Positions 56,386 through 64,000 of a stretch of 64,000 nt of DNA are shown piece after piece (position 1 is the stretch's first letter; every line of letters begins with the position of its first letter). The notes beneath the pieces were generated by a model. The model was given only the letters and a program-made list of their open reading frames with translations, was not told where the DNA came from and made no database searches. The position numbers and the translations under genes were made by a program. Source of the stretch: an uncultured Myxococcales bacterium. Its GTDB lineage: Bacteria > Myxococcota_A > UBA9042 > CAIXZC01. The stretch covers positions 385,298 through 449,297 of the forward strand of contig CAITUV010000043.1 in the NCBI GenBank assembly GCA_903895725.1, in the 5' to 3' direction.

Positions 56386-57932
56386 CTGGGACCTCCGTCC
56401 GCCACCTTGCGCTCTTCCTTCTGGAAGTACACCACTTTGTCTCCTTCCTGCAGGCCGGCCGATATCTCCGTGAAATCCGCGTCTTCCAGGCCGGTGGTGA
56501 CTTCCCGGTTCTCGGTTCCCGTGGCGGTAAGGATCGTCACCAGCGAAGTGCCGGCTGTCCGCCGAACCGCCCGTGCGGGCACGGCAAGGGCACCCCGCCG
56601 GGACTGGACCTCGATGGTCACGTTGGCGGTCATCTCGGGTCGCAGGCGGCCGGAGAAATCGCTCGTGATGTCAATCACCACGTCGTAGTAGACCACGTTC
56701 TCCTGGAGAATGGCGGACGGGTAGATGGTCTTGACCACCCCCTCGAACACGGTGTCCGGGAACGCATCCACGACGAACGGGGCATGCTGCCCCGGAGCCA
56801 CCTTGCCGATGTCCACCTCGTCCACATAGGCGTCCACCTGGAGCTGGCTGAGATCCACGACGGTGACGAATGTCGGCGCGTTGAAGCCGGCCGCAACGGT
56901 CTCCCCCTCCTGGGTAGAGACCGAGCCTACGACTCCGTTGATGGGGGCCCGCACCGAGGCATAGCCGAGCCTCGTCCGGACCTCGTCCAGCTCAGCCTCG
57001 AGCCGGGGCAGACTTGCCTCCAGCACCACAACCGTCGCCTCGGAGGCAGCACGCGCCGCGGCCAGCTCGCGCTCGGCAACCAGGATGGCGGTCTCAGCCT
57101 TGCGCACCGTCTCTTCCTGGACGGCAACGTCGTTGGTCAGGGCCCCCTTTGCGAGGCGCACTCCCTCCTCCTGGAGGGCGACCTCCTGGACCAGGCGGGT
57201 CTGAGCCAGGAGCGTCTGCCCCTTGCTGGTCTTGGCGCGCCACTCCGACGTGCTCACGTCCGTCGCTGCCTTGTCGAGCGATTGCTCCGGGAGCATCCCA
57301 CGGTCGAAGAGCTCCTTCATCCGCTTCATATCCTTGCGCACGTAGTCGAGACTGGCTGCGGACTCCAGCGACTGGGCCCGGGCAACGCCGAGCTCAGCCT
57401 TGCGCTGATCGCGGATCGACGCGAGGCGTCTCTCCTCCGCATCGAGCGTCGACTGGCGTTGGTCGCGAATGGATTCGAGTCGTTTCCGCTCGACGGCCAG
57501 CTCCACCCTGCGCTGCTCGAGCGTGGCCTCGAGGCGAGCCAGATCCGCTTCGGCCCGGGTCTTCTCGGCCCGGACCTGAGTGCGGGTCGCTTCCAGCATG
57601 ACCTCCTTCTGCTTGACCTGGGCCTCGAGGTCTTCATGCTCGATGACGGCCAGCACCTGGCCGGTGACAACCGGGTCTCCGACCCCCACATTGAGCTTCT
57701 CGACCTTGCCCGACGTCCGAGCCCCGACGTTGACCCGGGCCCCCACCTTGGGCTTGACCGTCCCGGTGGAAAGCACGTTCGACACGAAATCGTGGCGCTC
57801 GACGACGGCTTCCACTCTCTGGCCGGTGCTGGCCGATTCGGCGTCTGAGCTGCCGCCGAGCAGTCGGCATCCACCCCACGCTGCGGCCGCCGCAAGCAGC
57901 AGGCCGACAAGCACAACCAGCGCACGTTTCAT
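56382..57932 (-). CDS. Periplasmic adaptor (membrane fusion) protein, HlyD/MacA type
   Basis: The 516-residue product starts with one hydrophobic anchor (LVVLVGLLLAAAAAWGGC). A lipoyl-like half motif, VNVGARTSGKVEKLNVGVGDPV, precedes a long coiled coil of about residues 105-310 rich in EERRLASIRDQRKAE patterns. The second half motif (APINGVVGSVSTQEGETV) and a barrel domain follow. The coiled coil is longer than in MacA, suggesting a wider span to the outer-membrane channel. It links the ABC proteins to the TolC-like protein. Confidence 0.9.
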   Translation of the reverse strand: MKRALVVLVGLLLAAAAAWGGCRLLGGSSDAESASTGQRVEAVVERHDFVSNVLSTGTVKPKVGARVNVGARTSGKVEKLNVGVGDPVVTGQVLAVIEHEDLEAQVKQKEVMLEATRTQVRAEKTRAEADLARLEATLEQRRVELAVERKRLESIRDQRQSTLDAEERRLASIRDQRKAELGVARAQSLESAASLDYVRKDMKRMKELFDRGMLPEQSLDKAATDVSTSEWRAKTSKGQTLLAQTRLVQEVALQEEGVRLAKGALTNDVAVQEETVRKAETAILVAERELAAARAASEATVVVLEASLPRLEAELDEVRTRLGYASVRAPINGVVGSVSTQEGETVAAGFNAPTFVTVVDLSQLQVDAYVDEVDIGKVAPGQHAPFVVDAFPDTVFEGVVKTIYPSAILQENVVYYDVVIDITSDFSGRLRPEMTANVTIEVQSRRGALAVPARAVRRTAGTSLVTILTATGTENREVTTGLEDADFTEISAGLQEGDKVVYFQKEERKVADGGPR

Positions 57933-59347
57933 GGCTGTTCCTCCCTTTGGGGCATCGTGGTTGCGGTCGACAGCGCAGCGCCCACGGCCCTCTCGAGCCG
58001 GGAAAACGCTACGTACCAGCCGACACGGGACTGCACGAGCCGCAGCAGCGCAGATGCCCTGGTTCCCTGGGCGTCGAACACCTCGACGACGGTCCCGACC
58101 CCGGTCTTGTAGCTCTCTTCCGCCAGCCGAACTGCTTCGTCGGCCGCGGCGACCACCTTGCGGGCCGCTGCGATGGTCTGGGCTGCCTCCATCGCGTCAG
58201 CCCGAGCGGTCCACACCTCGAATTGGACGTCACTGACGCGGCCGATGAGCTCCTCCCGCGCCTTTTTCTCGTCGTACCGGGCGCGGCGAGCCAGGTAGGA
58301 CGTGTCGAACCCGGAGAAGAGGGGCAGTGAAACTCCCACGCCGGCAGACCACGGGAAGGAAACGCCATTCATGCGTGAGTCAACGGACGCAGACACGCCG
58401 GCATCGGCCGATACGGTGGGCCAGTGGCCGGCGTCGGCGATGCGCACGGTGGCGAGGGCCTGCTGGACCTGCTCGCGGGCCAGATCCAGCTCCGGGCGCC
58501 TGGCCAGGGCGAGGTCGATGAGCCAGTCCGCGTCGGCCACCGAGGTGTTCTCCTCCCCCTCGGCGATGGGGCGTATGCTCAGCGGGCTGCGCACATCCAA
58601 GCCGAGCACCGTCGCCAGGTGGCCTCGGGCCTGCACCACCTCGCTTTCAGCTGCGGCACGACCCAGGAGGGCCTCCGCGACGCGGGCTTCGGCCTGAGCC
58701 AGGTCATATCGACGGGCGAGACCCACCTCGTATCGGGCCCTGGCAAGCTCGCACAGCGACTCGGCCTGCCGGATGATCTCTTCGACGGCTGAGCGGTACC
58801 ACAGAGCCCCCTGAAGCTGGTAGAAGGCCTGCTCCGCCTCGAGCGCCACGTCCAACGCCGTGACGGCAATCTGGAGGCGGGCCGAATCGAGCTGCGAAAC
58901 GGCAAGGTCGACGCGGGCAGACCGGGCGCCCCCGTCGAACAGCAGGTACCCGAGGGAAAACCCGCCGCTGACGGCGACTCCCGTGTCGGAGGGAGCGGAG
59001 CCTGGGCCAGAGGATACCTCGCCACTCCCCAGGCGCCCCGATACACCAGCCGATGCCGCCGCATCGAGGCTAGGGTACCAGGCGGAACGACTCACTCCCA
59101 CGTTCGCTTCGGCCGCGTCCCGGGCGAAGGCCGCTGAGCGGGTCCTCGGGTTGCGGTGCAGCGCCATGTCGACGCACTGCTCGAGACCCAGCTCGCCCTC
59201 CGGCAAGGCGGCAGGGTCGGCCTGATCCGCCTCGGACGGCGCCCCTTCGGACGGGGTTGGCTCGGACGCAAAGGCCGGTCCGGAGATGGGCAGGAGCAGC
59301 GAACAAAGGGAGGCAACGGCAGTTGCCCAGGAGAAGAGTGGCCTCAT
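57929..59347 (-). CDS. TolC-family outer-membrane channel protein
   Basis: The 472-residue product has a signal peptide ending AFASE and two repeats of the outer-membrane efflux protein type (LEQCVDMALHRNPRTRSAAF, then RRPELDLAREQVQQALATVRIADAGHWPTVSA). The LFSGFDTSY segment and long helices are typical. It forms the exit duct of the tripartite pump. Four-base overlaps link it to the kinase and adaptor genes. Confidence 0.92.
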   Translation of the reverse strand: MRPLFSWATAVASLCSLLLPISGPAFASEPTPSEGAPSEADQADPAALPEGELGLEQCVDMALHRNPRTRSAAFARDAAEANVGVSRSAWYPSLDAAASAGVSGRLGSGEVSSGPGSAPSDTGVAVSGGFSLGYLLFDGGARSARVDLAVSQLDSARLQIAVTALDVALEAEQAFYQLQGALWYRSAVEEIIRQAESLCELARARYEVGLARRYDLAQAEARVAEALLGRAAAESEVVQARGHLATVLGLDVRSPLSIRPIAEGEENTSVADADWLIDLALARRPELDLAREQVQQALATVRIADAGHWPTVSADAGVSASVDSRMNGVSFPWSAGVGVSLPLFSGFDTSYLARRARYDEKKAREELIGRVSDVQFEVWTARADAMEAAQTIAAARKVVAAADEAVRLAEESYKTGVGTVVEVFDAQGTRASALLRLVQSRVGWYVAFSRLERAVGAALSTATTMPQREEQP

Positions 59348-60687
59348 GGTCTGTCCACCTCATCGGCGGGGGCTGGAAGCTCCGGGCAGGGGCCTGGAAA
59401 CCGCAGCCGGACGAGGGCGCCGCCCCCCTCGGCGTCGAGGATGTCGAGACTGGCCCCATGGGCGCGGGCGACGCGGTCCACAATGGCAAGGCCCAGGCCC
59501 ACGCCCCCAGAATCCCGACTGCGACTCCGATCGAGGCGGTAGAAAGGCTCGAGCACTCGAGAACGCTCCGCCTCCGGAATCCCGGGGCCGTCGTCTTCCA
59601 CTTCAATGAGCAGGTCGGGCCCATCGCAGCGCAGCCGGCACAGAACCTTCCCGGTTGCATGCCTCATGGCATTGGACAGGAGATTGGCCACGGCGTGCTC
59701 TACCGACTGCCGGTGAGCGGAAAGACCGACGTTGGAGGCGAGGCCGCACTCCAACGTCAGGCTCTTGCCCGGATGCAGCGGTCGGTGGCGGTCGACGACG
59801 GCACGTACCGCATCCTCAGGGGAGAAGACCGAACGTGCCAGGCCGCTTCCACCGGACTCGTATCGGATGAGCAGCAACAGCTCCTGGATCAGTCGGTCCT
59901 GCTCTTCGAGGTCCTTGACGACCTCTCGGAGCCTGGCCTCCCGGGCCGCTGGATCGTCGGTGTCAGCCATCATCTCCACACCAAAGCGCACGCGGGACAC
60001 GGGGGTGCGCAGCTCGTGCGCCACGGCCTGGATCATCTGGCTTCGACCGTCCACCAGCTCCTGCAGCTTGGCGGCCATGCGGTTGAATCGGGCGGCGAAG
60101 ACACCCACTTCGTCGAAGGAGCGGACGTCTGCACGGGCGGAAAGGTCCCCCTGCTCGATGCGCTCGGCCGTATCCTGGACCCGTCGCAGGCGTCTCACGA
60201 CGGGCAGTGCGAGCACGGCTCCAGTCGCGATGGCCACAGCGAGCATGGTTCCCACGATGAGGAGCCAGGTGCTGGTCGTCCAGGGCGAGAACCGCCTGGC
60301 CTCCGTAATCTCGAGAACCTGATCCCCGCCCGGAAGGTCGACCATGACCGACATGTCGAAGGGGGGATGCTGATGGCCCCGTCGTCCCCAACAGAGGTTG
60401 CCCTGGTGGAAGGGGCAGGTATCGCCCTGGCTTGCCTCGTCAGCGGCCAAGAGGCGCATGCGCAGCCCGGAGCCGGCGACGACCCGGTCCAACAGAGGTT
60501 GTCTCTCTTCCGGCGCCGTCTGTCCGAACAGCTCCGATGCCAAGGCCGCAGCGACCCGGCCCAGCGGCGGCGGCGCCGATCGGATGCGGGCGTCGAAGTC
60601 GCGTGACACGATCAGCGACACGACCCATCCCGTCAGCGCCATGGCCACCATCACGCCCAGGAAGATTACGAGAAAGAGCCGTTTCAT
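59344..60687 (-). CDS. Sensor histidine kinase with Cys/His-containing periplasmic domain
   Basis: The 447-residue protein has helices at about 4-27 and 140-163 flanking a periplasmic domain, then HAMP (ERIEQGDLSAR), H-box AVAHELRTPVSR with His224, N-box NLLSNAMRHATG and G-boxes DDGPGIPEAE and GVGLGLAIV. The periplasmic domain contains CPFHQGNLCW and GRRGHQHPPF (Cys91, His94, Cys99, His105, His107), a possible metal site. It overlaps the regulator gene and the TolC gene by four bases each. Confidence 0.93.
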   Translation of the reverse strand: MKRLFLVIFLGVMVAMALTGWVVSLIVSRDFDARIRSAPPPLGRVAAALASELFGQTAPEERQPLLDRVVAGSGLRMRLLAADEASQGDTCPFHQGNLCWGRRGHQHPPFDMSVMVDLPGGDQVLEITEARRFSPWTTSTWLLIVGTMLAVAIATGAVLALPVVRRLRRVQDTAERIEQGDLSARADVRSFDEVGVFAARFNRMAAKLQELVDGRSQMIQAVAHELRTPVSRVRFGVEMMADTDDPAAREARLREVVKDLEEQDRLIQELLLLIRYESGGSGLARSVFSPEDAVRAVVDRHRPLHPGKSLTLECGLASNVGLSAHRQSVEHAVANLLSNAMRHATGKVLCRLRCDGPDLLIEVEDDGPGIPEAERSRVLEPFYRLDRSRSRDSGGVGLGLAIVDRVARAHGASLDILDAEGGGALVRLRFPGPCPELPAPADEVDRP

Positions 60688-61433
60688 TCGGTCACCGCGA
60701 GCAGGTATCCGGTCCCCCGGACGGACTTGATGAGCCTTGGCATGCGGGCATCGTCGCCCAGCCGCTCACGAAGCCTCCGGATCCGCTGGTCCACGGAGCG
60801 ATCGAGTCCGTCCCAGTCGAACCCTCTCAGCTGCCGATAAATCTCCTCCCGGGGCACGACCTCCCCTGCATGGCGAGCCAACAGGAAGAGCAGGTCGAAC
60901 TCCGCCGTGGTGAGGACCACCTCGGCTCCGTGCCAGGTGACCACGCGGGCAGCGGGGTCCACGACGAGGGAGCCCACGACGACGGGACGAGTGATTCCCG
61001 CACCGACCCCGAGCGCTGGCGGTGGGGGGACTTCCGCCGTGTCCCCGGAATTGCTGGACGTGCGACGGAGCAGAGCGCGGATCCTCGTGAGGAGTAGCCG
61101 GGGGCTGACCGGCTTTGCCAGGTAGTCATCGGCCCCAACCTCGAGGCCCACGATCTCGTCGATCTCGTCCCCCAGCGCAGTCAGCATGAGCACCGGCCCA
61201 TTGTAGAAGGGTCTGACCCGCCGACACACTTCGAGACCATCGATTCCGGGCAGCATGATGTCCAGGACGACCAGGTCGGGAGGGGCCTCCTGGATCCTCT
61301 GAACCGCGACGATTCCGTCCGTGGCCTTCTCGACCCGGAACTCACCGCGGGATTCCAGGAACTCGCACATCAGGCCGGCAAGCCGCAAATCGTCTTCCAC
61401 GAGGAGCAACCGCGTCCGCTGGGGTGTATCCAT
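60684..61433 (-). CDS. OmpR-family response regulator
   Basis: The 249-residue product has a receiver domain (LLVEDD, phospho-acceptor Asp58 in VVLDIMLPG, LAKPVSPRLL) and a winged-helix DNA-binding domain with LTTAEFDLLFLLARHAGEVV and SVDQRIRRLRERLGDDARMPRLIKSVRGTGYLL. The linker holds a Pro-rich stretch. GGAGG lies five bases before ATG 61433. As first gene of the efflux operon it probably controls the operon through the repeat at 61510. Confidence 0.95.
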   Translation of the reverse strand: MDTPQRTRLLLVEDDLRLAGLMCEFLESRGEFRVEKATDGIVAVQRIQEAPPDLVVLDIMLPGIDGLEVCRRVRPFYNGPVLMLTALGDEIDEIVGLEVGADDYLAKPVSPRLLLTRIRALLRRTSSNSGDTAEVPPPPALGVGAGITRPVVVGSLVVDPAARVVTWHGAEVVLTTAEFDLLFLLARHAGEVVPREEIYRQLRGFDWDGLDRSVDQRIRRLRERLGDDARMPRLIKSVRGTGYLLAVTE

Positions 61434-61460
61434 CCGAGCCTCCCGATTCCGACGACTGCG

Positions 61461-61524
61461 ATTATAGGCAGGACGGGCCAAACCACACGTGCCATTCGGG
61501 GGGCGTTACGTGACCGAATGTGAC
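61461..61524 (-). promoter_or_regulatory. Efflux-operon promoter with OmpR-type direct repeat
   Basis: A perfect TATAAT lies on the minus strand at 61466-61461 with no good -35. Some 45 bases upstream GTCAC is repeated with exactly 10-base spacing (61524-61510). OmpR-family regulators bind direct repeats of about one helical turn, so this could be the activation site. The rest of the 131-base gap shows no gene. Confidence 0.5.
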
Positions 61525-61564
61525 AGGCGATTCCGGAGGCAATCGGGAGAGGGACGAGGCAGGA

Positions 61565-61951
61565 CTACTTCTTGTGGCACTCGTTGCACTTGGTCGGGAC
61601 CGTGGCGGCCTTGCCCGCATCCTTGGCCACGACGTCCTTGTGGCAATCCAGGCAACGCTTGTGGAAAGCGTCCTTGGCCGTCGGCGTCGAGGTGGCGTTG
61701 TGGCAGCCGGTGCACTTGGGGTGCGCATTCTCGCCCTGCTTCTTGTGATGACACTTGTCACAAGCCAGAGCGGCGTGCTTCGAGTGGTTGTACGTCACGT
61801 TGCCGTTCTTGGCAGTCAGAACGGTTCCATCCTTCGGTGCGTCCGCCTGGTAGACCCCACCGGCAGCAGACGTCACGCCGGCATGGAACAAGGAGACGGC
61901 CAGCACCACGAACCCTACAAGCAAGACCATGACCAACGCTTCTCTCTTCAT
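61565..61951 (-). CDS. Periplasmic tetrahaem cytochrome c3/c7-like protein
   Basis: The 128-residue product has a signal peptide ending TSAAG and then four CxxCH sites (CDKCH, CTGCH, CLDCH, CNECH). VTYNHSKHAALACDKCHH is the usual c3/c7 start, with two His likely to be distal ligands. It would be a soluble periplasmic electron shuttle like PpcA, which has three haems. GGAGG lies six bases before the ATG. The gene lies just before the efflux operon but has its own promoter. Confidence 0.92.
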   Translation of the reverse strand: MKREALVMVLLVGFVVLAVSLFHAGVTSAAGGVYQADAPKDGTVLTAKNGNVTYNHSKHAALACDKCHHKKQGENAHPKCTGCHNATSTPTAKDAFHKRCLDCHKDVVAKDAGKAATVPTKCNECHKK

Positions 61952-62026
61952 CGTTACCCTCCAAAGGTAAGTTGAGGCCGCCCGAAGACGTCCGCACCAG
62001 GCGGGCATTCAAAGCAATTCCATGTC

Positions 62027-62056
62027 AATATTCGCCGCCCGGGCCTTGGCTGTCAA
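62027..62056 (-). promoter_or_regulatory. Promoter of the tetrahaem c3-like gene
   Basis: A consensus TTGACA on the minus strand (62056-62051) is 18 bases from AATATT (62032-62027), about 75 bases before the start. The remaining part of the 265-base divergent gap has no gene. Confidence 0.5.
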
Positions 62057-62124
62057 GATGTCCATGCGCGGGACCGGCCTGCGGGGCGGGCCCTGCGGTA
62101 TTGCGGCCGCCGCAATTCCCTGCG

Positions 62125-62154
62125 TTGACGGGGTCTCGACTTCGATGCTAGACT
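62125..62154 (+). promoter_or_regulatory. Promoter of the beta-barrel gene
   Basis: TTGACG (62125-62130) and TAGACT (62149-62154) are 18 bases apart, 62 bases before the start at 62217. Confidence 0.4.
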
Positions 62155-62216
62155 GCCTCGAAATCGGCCGAAGTAGTTCTCTTCGGCTGCTGTCTCCGAG
62201 GGTAGGGGTGCTGCCA

Positions 62217-63650
62217 ATGAGACATTCTGCTTGTGCATCGGTCACTGTCCTGGCGCTGTCGATTCTCCTGCCTTGTTCTGCCCTGGGGCAGACCTGGTGG
62301 CTCGACGTGGGCGAGGACGGGCGGGCGCGGTTTGCTGCCGGCGGTGACCCGACGGGCCAGGACATCGATCTTCGGCTGACCATCGACGGCGGAATCGTTG
62401 ACCCGTCGGACCGGTTTGCCGGACAGATCGCTGCGGGCCTGTGGGTCGATGCGGACGGTGACGAATCCGGCGAGTTTACTCCGGCCGTGTCCCTTCGCGA
62501 CAGCTCCGTTGTGGACCCCGACGTTTACTCACTGTATGCCGAGTACCGTTCCGGGGGCGAGTTCGGCGGCGGCGGTATCCTGAAGCGGGCCAGGGTGGGG
62601 CGACAGACCGCGACGTACGGCCTGCCCGCTACCTTCGACGGCGGCGAGTTGCGGGTATCCGCCTATGGGCCCTATCTCGAGGTCTTCGCATTCGGCGGCC
62701 GCACCGTGCACTTCTTCGAGGTGACGGACAGCCTTTTCGAAGACTGGATCGCCTCCGGGGGCCTGGTGGTACGGCCCATGGAGAACCTCAAGCTGGTCGC
62801 GGACTACCGCTTTGCCACCGAGGACGTGGACACGTCTGCCAAGGGCGGGAAGGCCTCCGCAGGCGCCGGGGACGACGGAGAAGAAGGAGAGGACGAGGAC
62901 GGGGAGGTTGCTTACGGTCGTGCCTCGGTCACCGACCACACCTACGGGCTTTCGGCCTGGTACAATCCGGTCGAGTGGGCGTGGGTGAGGGCCTACGGCC
63001 GAGGGCTGGACTCCCAGATGTCGCACGCGGGCGGTGCCGGGATGCTCTACTTTGACTCGATCGGGCTGGGATTCGAGGCGAGCTTCGACTCACAGCTCGT
63101 CGAGCTCGGCGAGATGACGGAGTCGCTCAACCCGTTCTTTGCGATCCTCGGCAAGAGCCTCCCACACGCACGCTGGCGGGCAGACATCTTCGAAGAGCTG
63201 CCCACCGGAGTCGGGCAGTTCGGCCTCCACGTCGGCCTCGCAGGCCGGGCCCTTCTGGAGGGCGAGGAAGGGCCGTTCAACCGGGAGAGCTCCAGGGGTT
63301 ACGTCCTCCTCTCGGTCAGCGACCTGCTGGTCCCCGGTCCCTACCTCACGCTCGTCGGGGACGCCTACTTTGCCGGGTTGAATCCCGACCTCGGCGGTGA
63401 GGGATTCGTGACGGCCGGAGGGGCTGCCGGTTACAAGGGGAAGTCCCTCAAGGCCGAGGTGGGAACGGCCTACCAGCGATTCAAGTACGCCTACTACCGT
63501 GAGGCGGAAGAGATTTCGGACGTCCGGAGCTGGTATGCCGAGGTCGGCTATGACGTGTTGAGCTGGCTTCGCATCAAGGCGCGATACGAGTTGGAGCAGT
63601 TCGATTGGGACGTGCACACGGTGACGCTGAGTCTCGGGCAGAGCTTCTGA
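62217..63650 (+). CDS. Outer-membrane beta-barrel protein, possible porin of a cytochrome conduit
   Basis: The 477-residue product has a signal peptide ending SALGQ. Many alternating strands with Tyr/Trp ends follow (YSLYAEYRSG, LKLVADYRFA, WVRAYGRGL), and the protein ends in the strand VHTVTLSLGQSF with C-terminal Phe, as outer-membrane barrels do. An acidic loop (residues of about 215-235) is long and probably external or periplasmic. No haem motif is present. It is flanked by a periplasmic cytochrome and followed by a multi-haem cytochrome, so a porin-cytochrome role is inferred; a simple porin is the alternative. The ribosome site (AGGGG) is weak. Confidence 0.72.
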   Translation: MRHSACASVTVLALSILLPCSALGQTWWLDVGEDGRARFAAGGDPTGQDIDLRLTIDGGIVDPSDRFAGQIAAGLWVDADGDESGEFTPAVSLRDSSVVDPDVYSLYAEYRSGGEFGGGGILKRARVGRQTATYGLPATFDGGELRVSAYGPYLEVFAFGGRTVHFFEVTDSLFEDWIASGGLVVRPMENLKLVADYRFATEDVDTSAKGGKASAGAGDDGEEGEDEDGEVAYGRASVTDHTYGLSAWYNPVEWAWVRAYGRGLDSQMSHAGGAGMLYFDSIGLGFEASFDSQLVELGEMTESLNPFFAILGKSLPHARWRADIFEELPTGVGQFGLHVGLAGRALLEGEEGPFNRESSRGYVLLSVSDLLVPGPYLTLVGDAYFAGLNPDLGGEGFVTAGGAAGYKGKSLKAEVGTAYQRFKYAYYREAEEISDVRSWYAEVGYDVLSWLRIKARYELEQFDWDVHTVTLSLGQSF

Positions 63651-63669
63651 GGCATGGCCCGACGGCAAT

Positions 63670-63691
63670 GGTCTCGGCCCGGTCCGAGGCC
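63670..63691. other. GC-rich hairpin between beta-barrel and cytochrome genes
   Basis: GGTCTCGG and CCGAGGCC pair over eight positions (one G-T) around a six-base loop. There is no T-run. It may slow transcription or protect mRNA between two cotranscribed genes. Confidence 0.35.
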
Positions 63692-63730
63692 CCGGCTTGC
63701 AGAGGATTGAACGACGATGGAGGGACCCAC

Positions 63731-64000
63731 ATGAAACTCCGGTTGCTGCTTGGTGGCTGTCTGGCATTGCTGGTGGTGAGCGCTGCCCTGGCTGCTCCAG
63801 AGCTGGCCGACAAGCTGCCGTTCTTCTCACATTCGGTTCATATCGGTGAGGGGGCCGAGTGCAAGGACTGCCACCTCAATGCCGATACCGCGGACAAACC
63901 GTCCATCGCCGCCGACTACTGCTCGGGCTGTCATGACGGGCCGATGCAGTACCGCCTCAAGTCCAGGCACGCAAAGGGGGCTGCCCTGTTCCCGCACGCA
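63731..64000 (+). CDS. Multi-haem c-type cytochrome (3' end outside window)
   Basis: Ninety residues are visible. A signal peptide (LLLGGCLALLVVSAALAA) is followed by KLPFFSHSVHIGEGAECKDCH and DYCSGCH, so at least two haem sites, with upstream His residues as likely distal ligands. GGAGGG lies just before the ATG. It is 80 bases after the beta-barrel gene and probably in the same operon. Total length and haem number cannot be told. Confidence 0.85.
   Translation, partial: MKLRLLLGGCLALLVVSAALAAPELADKLPFFSHSVHIGEGAECKDCHLNADTADKPSIAADYCSGCHDGPMQYRLKSRHAKGAALFPHA

Overview
This is a high-GC, gene-dense chromosomal window from a Gram-negative bacterium, most likely Myxococcota or another deltaproteobacterial lineage. 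The evidence is a MYXO-CTERM-like sorting signal, many large Cys-rich secreted lipoproteins with MopE-like and thrombospondin-3-like repeats, several very multi-haem c-type cytochromes, and a FAD-type protoporphyrinogen oxidase. Lineage and habitat are inferences. No rRNA, tRNA, CRISPR array, insertion sequence or phage gene was recognised. No gap between genes exceeds about 270 bases.

Layout. (1) 1-32,269 is mainly a secretome region: a truncated repeat protein, an esterase-like lipoprotein, a three-gene minus-strand set with beta-propeller and IPT/TIG-like proteins, further lipoproteins, and a Tat-exported DUF362 protein. Housekeeping genes lie among them: an ATP/ADP-carrier-like transporter, an alpha/beta hydrolase, enolase, and a PiT phosphate transporter with its DUF47 partner. 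(2) 32,362-34,850 (+) encodes a tetrahaem lipoprotein, a NapH/CcoG-like membrane iron-sulfur protein with a C-terminal HMA-like fold, and an HMA-like lipoprotein with a Cys-rich tail. (3) 46,535-34,911 (-) is one compact operon for haem synthesis from glutamyl-tRNA to protohaem, in the order hemE, hemN, hemH, hemG, hemA, hemC, hemD, hemL, histidine kinase, single-domain response regulator, hemB. Most junctions overlap by 1-4 bases. (4) 46,771-53,225 (+), divergent from the haem operon, encodes a 19-haem c/b membrane protein, a NapC/ImcH-like 6-haem protein and an 11-haem c/b protein. (5) 61,433-53,283 (-) is a seven-gene operon: OmpR-type regulator, sensor kinase, TolC-like channel, adaptor, ATPase and two MacB-type permeases. 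(6) 61,565-64,000 holds a periplasmic tetrahaem cytochrome, an outer-membrane beta-barrel protein and the start of another multi-haem cytochrome.

How the parts may work together. The haem operon and the cytochrome operon are fired by back-to-back promoters that share a TTGACC -35 element inside a GACC/GGTC inverted repeat. This suggests joint control of haem supply and apocytochrome demand. The c/b fusions and the NapC-like protein resemble in architecture the inner-membrane quinol oxidases CbcL and ImcH of Geobacter. With the periplasmic cytochrome, the beta-barrel protein and the last cytochrome they could form a route from quinol to the cell surface. About 46 c-type haem sites are visible in the window. 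The route is inferred from architecture and position only.
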